Assembly: GCA_016934125.1 (NCBI GenBank)
Contig: JAFGTL010000363.1
Location: 1 to 11,232, forward strand
Direction of reading: 5' to 3'
DNA from: Candidatus Hydrogenedentota bacterium
Lineage (GTDB): Bacteria > Hydrogenedentota > Hydrogenedentia > Hydrogenedentales > SLHB01
Length of the DNA: 11,232 bases
A program made the translations under genes and the position numbers. Shown here piece after piece: positions 6,604 through 11,232 of the stretch. How positions within the stretch are numbered: the first letter of the stretch is position 1; each line of letters begins with the position of its first letter. The notes below the pieces were generated by a model. That model was not told the DNA's origin. It searched no databases and saw only the letters and a list, made by a program, of their open reading frames with translations.

Positions 6604-6729
6604 TCGTGAGGACTCCTGTCACGTACGAGCCCTGTTTCGCCGCTATCGGAACGCCTGCGGCCCGTGCCTCGAGACACGAGACACCGGACGAGCCGACGGG
6701 CGAACGCGCTACCGGCATGGAGGTCGATG

Positions 6730-9195
6730 ATGAGAACGTTGGGGAAATACCGTTTCCTGCGGATGCTCGGCCGCGGCGGAATGGGCGAGGTCTACCTGGC
6801 CGAGCATACGCTGCTCAAGGTCAAGCGGGCGGTGAAAGTGCTGCCGGAGGCCGTGGCCAGCACGCGCGAGTTCCAGCATCAGTTTGTCACGGAAGCGCGG
6901 ATTCTGGCCGCCCTGCGGCACCCGAACATCGTTCAGATCCACGATGCCGACGAGATCGACGGCAGGTATTACATCGCCATGGATTTCGTGTCTCCGGATG
7001 GCGAATCCTCCCTGTCGGGAGCGGAATTGCTGCACGCCCGCGGCGGGATGCTGCCGCCGGAAGACGCCGCCCGCGTTCTCGTGCAAGTCTGCGGCGCCAT
7101 CGAATACGCCCATGAACTGGGCGTGATACACCGCGATATCAAGCCCGCCAACCTCTTGATGGACGCCCAGGATACCGTGCACGTATCCGACTTCGGCCTG
7201 GCCAAGATGGTGGGAGAGGACTTTCTGAAGCTCAGCATGATGTCGCAGATGTCGCACGGCGATAACCCGACCGCTACGCCCTGGGGCCGGGGGCCCGATG
7301 TTGTGGGCATGAGTTCCGGCGACAACCCGACGGTGGGGCCGCAAGGCCACGAGCAGCGGGTGAACCTGACGTCGGGCGACGCCCCCACGGCTGGCCATAC
7401 GCCCGCGGCTGCCTCGGCGTCCCGTAGCACTTCGGAGGGCATCGTCGGCACGTTCCATTTCATGCCGCCCGAAGTCCACGCGGGCGAACCCTGGACGAAG
7501 CAGGGCGACATCTACTCCTTTGGCGTCCTGGCCTACGTGCTGCTCACGGGCCGCCCTCCCGTCGGCGCGTACCGGCTCCCCCACGCGCTCGACGACCGCA
7601 TTTCCCCCCTCTGGGATGACCTCATCGAGCGGGCGCTTCAGCCGGGCCCGGAGGATCGGTTCGAGGGGTTCGGGTCGGTGCGGGACGAGCTGCTTTATCT
7701 CTATCCCCAATTGGAGCAGGGCGTGGCCCGCGGCAGCACCGGCGGTGCGGCCCAGGGAGAGCTTCCTGCGAGTGCGGCGCGTATGGTGAAGGAGTTCGTC
7801 CGGCAACGCGGGGCCGAATGGAGCCGCGAAGACTGGCACGCTTTCATGATCCAGTTCTACCGGCACCCGGGCCACGATCCCATCGAGCCGGACGCGGTCG
7901 AGAACCTCGCGTCCCAGGAACGCTCGCTCTGGCTCGAACGAGATGCCCGGCAGCGCGAAGAGCAGGCGCGGCGTGCCGAGGAAGCGGACAGACGCCGGCG
8001 CGAAGCAGAGGCCGCGCGGGCGCGTCTCGAACTGGATCGCAAGGTGACGGCCCTGTGTGCCGAAGCGGAACAGGCGTTTGGCGAAGAACGGTTCGAGGAT
8101 GCACGCAGTCTGTGGCAGGAAGTCCTGAAGCTCAAGCCGGATCACCGGCGGGCATTGCAGGCCGCGCAGGAGGCGGCAGCGCGGCAAGCGGAACGGCTCG
8201 GCAAGGCGGGTGCGGAGGCGTTCGCGCGGAAAGACTACAGCGGGGCAGTCCGAAACTGGCAGGAAGCGCTGGAGTCGAGCCCCCAGAACCCCGAACTCGA
8301 ACGGCGCATCGCGCAGGCCCGCGACCTCATGAAACGCGAGGCCGAGCGGCGTCGCAAGCTTGCCGAGGCCCTCGACTCGGCCAGAGGCAACATCGACAAA
8401 GACATGCGCCAAGCCCTTGCCGCGTGCGACGTGTATCTGGAATTGGAGCCGGGCAACCCGGGAGTCATCGGGTTGAAGCAACGGGCCGAGACCGCACTGG
8501 CCGAACACGAACGGCTTGTAGCCCTCGCGCAGGAGTCCTTCACCAGGCGGCGCTACGAGAAAGCAATCCAGTTCTACGAACAAGCGCGGGATATCGCTAC
8601 GCTGGATCCCCGTTCAGCGGAGAACCTCGCCGCGGCCAAGGGGGAAGTCGGACGCAAACGGGAGCGTAGCCGTCGATTCTACCGGGGACTTGAGAAGCGC
8701 TCGGGTTATGTCGGTGCAGTCGTCGGGTTGACTGCCGGCGCGTCCTGTCTGTTGGCCTCCTCGTGGGGCAAGTACATCGCGGCCCCGATGGTTGTGGTGC
8801 TGGGCGGTGCCCTCGTCGCGAAGATCGTGGGTTCGTTCGCCGACATGGCCGCCGAGATGAAAGCCGACACCGGCAGGACACGGCAGGGCACTTTCTACAA
8901 GGCCCTCGATAACCGCTCCGAACGCTTGGGCAAGTTGCTGGGCCTCTTCGCCGGCGTCGTTTTTCAGTTTGCAGTTCTCGCTGTCTGGGGGATGGCCTTG
9001 GAGTCTGGATATCTGCCCACGCCCGACCGGCTGTTCAGCACGGAAGGGAATAACGCGCTGGGGTATGTTTTCGCGTTCGTCCTCGCGTTGTTTATCGGCT
9101 TTGTTCTGTGGTGGCTGCCGGGTTTCCTGATGTACCTCTTGGTCAAGAAGCTTGTGAAAAACCGGCTGGCCCGGCTCGCGGCGAAACATGAATGA
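6730..9195 (+). CDS. Membrane Ser/Thr protein kinase with TPRs and duplicated TM module
   Basis: An 821-residue Hanks-type kinase. I prefer the second of two adjacent ATGs (6727, 6730), because GGAGG at 6719-6723 is six bases before it. The catalytic domain (1 to about 325) has GRGGMG (14-19), Lys36 in AVK, Glu55, HRDIKPAN (134-141), DFG (154-156), a PPE in place of APE (246-248) and DIYSFGV (260-266), so it should be active. DFG and PPE are about 90 residues apart, leaving a long Ser/Thr-rich activation-loop insert (about 160-237) with three GD(N/A)PT repeats. A charged coiled-coil-like stretch (about 390-438) and four TPR-like units (about 438-640) follow. The C-terminus (650-806) has four or five TM segments in two similar halves. 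The N-terminal kinase domain should be cytoplasmic. It is divergent from the lipoprotein string. Its substrates are unknown. Confidence 0.93.
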   Translation: MRTLGKYRFLRMLGRGGMGEVYLAEHTLLKVKRAVKVLPEAVASTREFQHQFVTEARILAALRHPNIVQIHDADEIDGRYYIAMDFVSPDGESSLSGAELLHARGGMLPPEDAARVLVQVCGAIEYAHELGVIHRDIKPANLLMDAQDTVHVSDFGLAKMVGEDFLKLSMMSQMSHGDNPTATPWGRGPDVVGMSSGDNPTVGPQGHEQRVNLTSGDAPTAGHTPAAASASRSTSEGIVGTFHFMPPEVHAGEPWTKQGDIYSFGVLAYVLLTGRPPVGAYRLPHALDDRISPLWDDLIERALQPGPEDRFEGFGSVRDELLYLYPQLEQGVARGSTGGAAQGELPASAARMVKEFVRQRGAEWSREDWHAFMIQFYRHPGHDPIEPDAVENLASQERSLWLERDARQREEQARRAEEADRRRREAEAARARLELDRKVTALCAEAEQAFGEERFEDARSLWQEVLKLKPDHRRALQAAQEAAARQAERLGKAGAEAFARKDYSGAVRNWQEALESSPQNPELERRIAQARDLMKREAERRRKLAEALDSARGNIDKDMRQALAACDVYLELEPGNPGVIGLKQRAETALAEHERLVALAQESFTRRRYEKAIQFYEQARDIATLDPRSAENLAAAKGEVGRKRERSRRFYRGLEKRSGYVGAVVGLTAGASCLLASSWGKYIAAPMVVVLGGALVAKIVGSFADMAAEMKADTGRTRQGTFYKALDNRSERLGKLLGLFAGVVFQFAVLAVWGMALESGYLPTPDRLFSTEGNNALGYVFAFVLALFIGFVLWWLPGFLMYLLVKKLVKNRLARLAAKHE
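7255..7404 (+). repeat. Three activation-loop repeats with core GD(N/A)PT
   Basis: Within the kinase gene, (S/H)GDNPT, SGDNPT and SGDAPT recur with Thr at residues 181, 201 and 220, a period of about 20 residues. The flanks (MSQMS, MSS, LTS before; Gly- and Pro-rich after) are also related. The DNA of the first two cores is almost the same (GGCGATAACCCGACC and GGCGACAACCCGACG). The array lies between DFG and PPE. Confidence 0.75.
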
Positions 9196-9487
9196 CGGGC
9201 ATGCCGGCCGGACCGCCGGAAGTAGAGCGTGACCAGGGGCCGGGGGTGGCGCAGCCCAAAAGAAAGGGGTTGCAAACGGTAGGGCAGGTGTGCAATAGTA
9301 CGGATGTCGCGGGTGCGCCGCGGCGCCGTATTGCTACGCAATGGGAGATTACGCGATGCCGTCGAACAGCTATCTGCCTGTCCGCCGATGGCGTCGCTGT
9401 GCCCATCGGTAGCGTTCCTCTCTTTTCCCCCTCTTCTCTGTTTCGAGCGATCCGTTCGAGGAACCTTCACACAAGGGAACTGCATCC
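9196..9487. other. Intergenic region upstream of hisI
   Basis: About 290 bp with no convincing gene. It holds a weak promoter candidate, TTGCAA (9270-9275), 18 bp, AATAGT (9294-9299); a 12-bp palindrome GCGCCGCGGCGC (9315-9326); a short hairpin ATTGC-TAC-GCAAT (9330-9342); a 7-bp hairpin at 9385-9409; and a 25-nt pure pyrimidine tract (9415-9439). I looked for a leader peptide with clustered His or Trp codons and saw none. Confidence 0.5.
9385..9439 (+). terminator. Possible terminator or attenuator before hisI
   Basis: CCGATGG (9385-9391) and CCATCGG (9403-9409) form a 7-bp stem with an 11-nt loop. TAGCG and then a 25-nt pyrimidine-only tract, T- and C-rich, follow. It could end the kinase transcript or act as an attenuator in the hisI-trpE leader. 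The stem is modest and the T run is broken by C residues. Confidence 0.35.
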
Positions 9488-9883
9488 ATGAATCCGAGCA
9501 ACAGCGGCAAATCCATCGGCAACCTGTCCGATTTCATCAAGCTCGATGACAAGGGCCTCATCGTGGCCGTCATCCAGCACGTGGACACGGGCCAGGTGTT
9601 GATGGTGGGGTACATGAACCCCGAATCGTTGGAGGTGACATTGCGCGAGAAGAAAGCGTGCTTCTGGAGCCGCTCGCGCAAAACGTTGTGGCTCAAAGGT
9701 GAGACGTCGGGCAACGTGTTGCATGTAGAAGAAATACGAACCGATTGCGACGCCGACGCGCTCGTCTTGAAATGCCGGCCGGCCGGGCCCACTTGTCACA
9801 CCAATGAAACGAGTTGTTTCTACCGCCGGGTGGAGTCTGACGGGACGGTCGTGCTGGACGGCGACGGAGTCGCACCACAATGA
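9488..9883 (+). CDS. hisI: Phosphoribosyl-AMP cyclohydrolase
   Basis: A 131-residue cytoplasmic enzyme that opens the purine ring of phosphoribosyl-AMP, the third step of histidine biosynthesis. The family signature is intact: YMNPESL (42-48), FWSRSRKTLW (59-68), KGETSGN (70-76), EIRTDCDAD (82-90) and TCHTNETSCFYR (102-113). Asp86, Asp88 and Asp90 correspond to the Mg-binding aspartates, and Cys87, Cys103 and Cys110 to the Zn-binding cysteines. It is monofunctional, with no HisE (pyrophosphohydrolase) domain fused at the C-terminus. The usual CHTGR is CHTNE here. The ATG at 9488 follows an AAGGGA site. trpE begins 15 bp downstream, so the two are probably co-transcribed. Confidence 0.97.
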   Translation: MNPSNSGKSIGNLSDFIKLDDKGLIVAVIQHVDTGQVLMVGYMNPESLEVTLREKKACFWSRSRKTLWLKGETSGNVLHVEEIRTDCDADALVLKCRPAGPTCHTNETSCFYRRVESDGTVVLDGDGVAPQ

Positions 9884-9898
9884 CGTAAGGAACCTGTC

Positions 9899-11232
9899 AT
9901 GATACATCCGACGCTGGACGAGTTCCGCCGCATTGCGCGGCCCGGAGCCCTTGTGCCGGTATATCGGGAGATCCTCGCCGATCTCGAGACCCCGGTGACG
10001 GCTTACATGAAGATCGCCAAGGATCAGAAGTACTCCTTCCTGCTCGAAACGGTGGAACGGGCCGACACCATCGGGCGGTATTCGTTTCTCGGCGCCAACC
10101 CCTCTACGGTGTTCCAATCCAGGGGACGCACCGTCACCATCCGCCGGAACGGGCGAACCTCCTCGTTCGAGTCCGACGACCCCCTCGGCGAGCTCGGCGA
10201 GTTCATGAAGCAGTATGCGCCCGTTCCCGTCGAGGGCATTCCGGAGTTCCACGGCGGCGCGGTGGGCTATATCTCCTACGACGAGGTGCGGTTCTTCGAG
10301 CGGCTTCCGGACGACAACCCGGACACGCTCGAACTGCCCGACCTCTACTTCATGATCACCGACACGATCCTCATCTTTGACCACGTGAACAACCGCCTCA
10401 AGATCGTGTCGAACGCCCATGTCCAAGGGGAACATGAGAAGGCCTACAACGAGGCGGTGCGCAAGATCGACGACCTCGAGCGGACGCTGAAGAAGCCGCT
10501 GGTGGTGTCGACGGAGCGGGTGCACTCAGGCCACGTGGACGACGAGGTCAAGTCGAGCTTCTCCCGCGACGACTTCTGCGAGGCCGTCCGGCAGGCCAAG
10601 GAGTACATCGCCGCGGGCGACATCTTCCAGGTGGTGCTGTCGCAGCGGTTCGAGCGGGAGGTCTACACGAGTCCGATCAACCTGTACCGCGCCCTGCGCT
10701 GCATCAATCCCTCGCCCTACATGACCCTGGTGCAGTTCCCGGAACTGACGCTGGTGGGTTCGAGCCCCGAGGTGATGACGCAGGTGCACGGGACGAAGTG
10801 CCTCGTGCGGCCCATCGCGGGCACGCGCCCCCGCGGCCAGAATCAGCGTCAGGATGCCGCCCTCGAGGAGGAACTGCTCGCCGACGAGAAGGAGCGTGCC
10901 GAGCACATCATGCTCGTCGACCTCGGCCGGAACGATGTCGGGCGCGTCAGCCGGCCGGGCACGGTGCGGCCGGCCCCGTCGCGGTTCATGTACATCGAGC
11001 GCTACTCCCACGTCATGCACATCGTCACCGAGGTCGAGGGGGCGCTCAAGGAAGGCGAGGACGCCATCTCGGCGTTGCGCGCCACCTTCCCGATGGGCAC
11101 GGTGAGCGGCGCGCCCAAGATCCGCGCCATGGAGATCATCGATGAGCTCGAGCCCGTCCGGCGCGGGCCGTATGCGGGCGGCTGCGGATACATCAGCTTC
11201 AACGGCGACATGGACACGTGCATCATCATCCG
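9899..11232 (+). CDS. trpE: Anthranilate synthase component I (3' end outside window)
   Basis: 444 residues are visible, reading to the window edge, of a family usually near 490-510. The enzyme converts chorismate to anthranilate, using ammonia from the TrpG subunit, at the first committed step of tryptophan biosynthesis. The N-terminal regulatory region has SFLLETVE (46-53) and GRYSFLG (59-65). The chorismate-binding domain has GDIFQVVLSQRF (240-251), SSPEVM (288-293), RPIAGTRPRG (304-313), LLADEKERAEHIMLVDLGRND (326-346) and MGTVSGAPKIRAMEI (399-413). Ala307 in PIAGT favours TrpE over PabB, which has Lys there. The feedback motif LLES is LLET. The ATG at 9899 follows TAAGGA, 15 bp after hisI. 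The frame was read through without interruption. Confidence 0.97.
   Translation, partial: MIHPTLDEFRRIARPGALVPVYREILADLETPVTAYMKIAKDQKYSFLLETVERADTIGRYSFLGANPSTVFQSRGRTVTIRRNGRTSSFESDDPLGELGEFMKQYAPVPVEGIPEFHGGAVGYISYDEVRFFERLPDDNPDTLELPDLYFMITDTILIFDHVNNRLKIVSNAHVQGEHEKAYNEAVRKIDDLERTLKKPLVVSTERVHSGHVDDEVKSSFSRDDFCEAVRQAKEYIAAGDIFQVVLSQRFEREVYTSPINLYRALRCINPSPYMTLVQFPELTLVGSSPEVMTQVHGTKCLVRPIAGTRPRGQNQRQDAALEEELLADEKERAEHIMLVDLGRNDVGRVSRPGTVRPAPSRFMYIERYSHVMHIVTEVEGALKEGEDAISALRATFPMGTVSGAPKIRAMEIIDELEPVRRGPYAGGCGYISFNGDMDTCIII

Larger units (their letters stand above)
6315..6726. other. Divergent intergenic region between lipoprotein B and the kinase
   Basis: About 410 bp with no convincing gene. 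Open frames here run into the kinase in the wrong frame or lack ribosome-binding sites and family resemblance. It holds a TATAAT for the minus-strand genes, a 14-bp palindrome (6395-6408), an 8-bp G/C hairpin (6583-6603) and a weak plus-strand promoter candidate, TTGCAA (6494-6499), 18 bp, CATACT (6518-6523). The distance suggests separate promoters for the two divergent transcripts and possibly a shared operator. Confidence 0.55.

Noticed and set aside
6438..7115. Plus-strand open frame starting in the divergent intergenic region
   Set aside because: It runs into the kinase gene in a different frame, its start has no Shine-Dalgarno sequence, and the product shows no domain.
6709..8583. Long minus-strand open frame (624 codons) opposite the kinase
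   Set aside because: The plus strand has every kinase motif. The minus frame has no recognisable domain or ribosome-binding site.
9304..9549. Possible leader peptide before hisI
   Set aside because: The small open frame overlaps hisI, has no His or Trp cluster and no ribosome-binding site, so it does not support classic attenuation.
9467..10525. Minus-strand open frame (352 codons) opposite hisI and trpE
   Set aside because: Both plus-strand genes are certain, and the antisense frame spans two genes with no family resemblance.

Overview
This is a G+C-rich bacterial window with strong third-position G/C bias. The two lipoproteins with standard lipoboxes point to a Gram-negative-type envelope. 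The mix of a Hanks-type Ser/Thr kinase with TPRs, a TMTC-like GT-C/TPR membrane protein, proline-rich lipoproteins and a long Asp/Ser/Pro-rich membrane protein suggests a PVC/FCB-type or candidate-phylum lineage (Planctomycetota, Lentisphaerota or Hydrogenedentota-like). The lineage is an inference; no marker gene fixes it.

Layout. (1) 3-431 (+): the C-terminal part of an unrecognised protein cut by the window edge. (2) 505-2397 (-): a 630-aa membrane protein with an acidic Thr-Pro-rich cytoplasmic tail, one TM helix, a coiled coil and an unassigned C-terminal region; it has its own near-consensus sigma70-type promoter (TTGACA-17 bp-TAGAAT). (3) 6314 down to 2650 (-): a gene string of two paralogous lipoproteins, a GT-C glycosyltransferase-like protein with TPRs that overlaps the second lipoprotein by TTGA, and an RbsD/FucU-type sugar mutarotase. 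(4) 6315-6726: the divergent intergenic region. (5) 6730-9195 (+): an 821-aa Ser/Thr kinase with TPRs, a duplicated C-terminal membrane module and a repeat-bearing insert in its activation loop. (6) 9488-11232 (+): hisI followed 15 bp later by trpE, which is truncated by the window end.

How the parts may work together. hisI-trpE is a housekeeping amino-acid pair. The minus-strand string looks like an envelope module: two lipoproteins, a polytopic glycosyltransferase-type enzyme translationally coupled to one of them, and a sugar mutarotase. The divergently transcribed membrane kinase and the nearby TM protein with a Thr-Pro-rich cytoplasmic tail could form a signalling pair with it. This link rests on proximity and sequence features only.

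The most unusual observations are three GD(N/A)PT repeats inside the kinase activation segment, the internal repeat in the kinase's membrane domain, and the tandem lipoprotein paralogues. No tRNA, rRNA, CRISPR array, insertion sequence or phage gene was seen.
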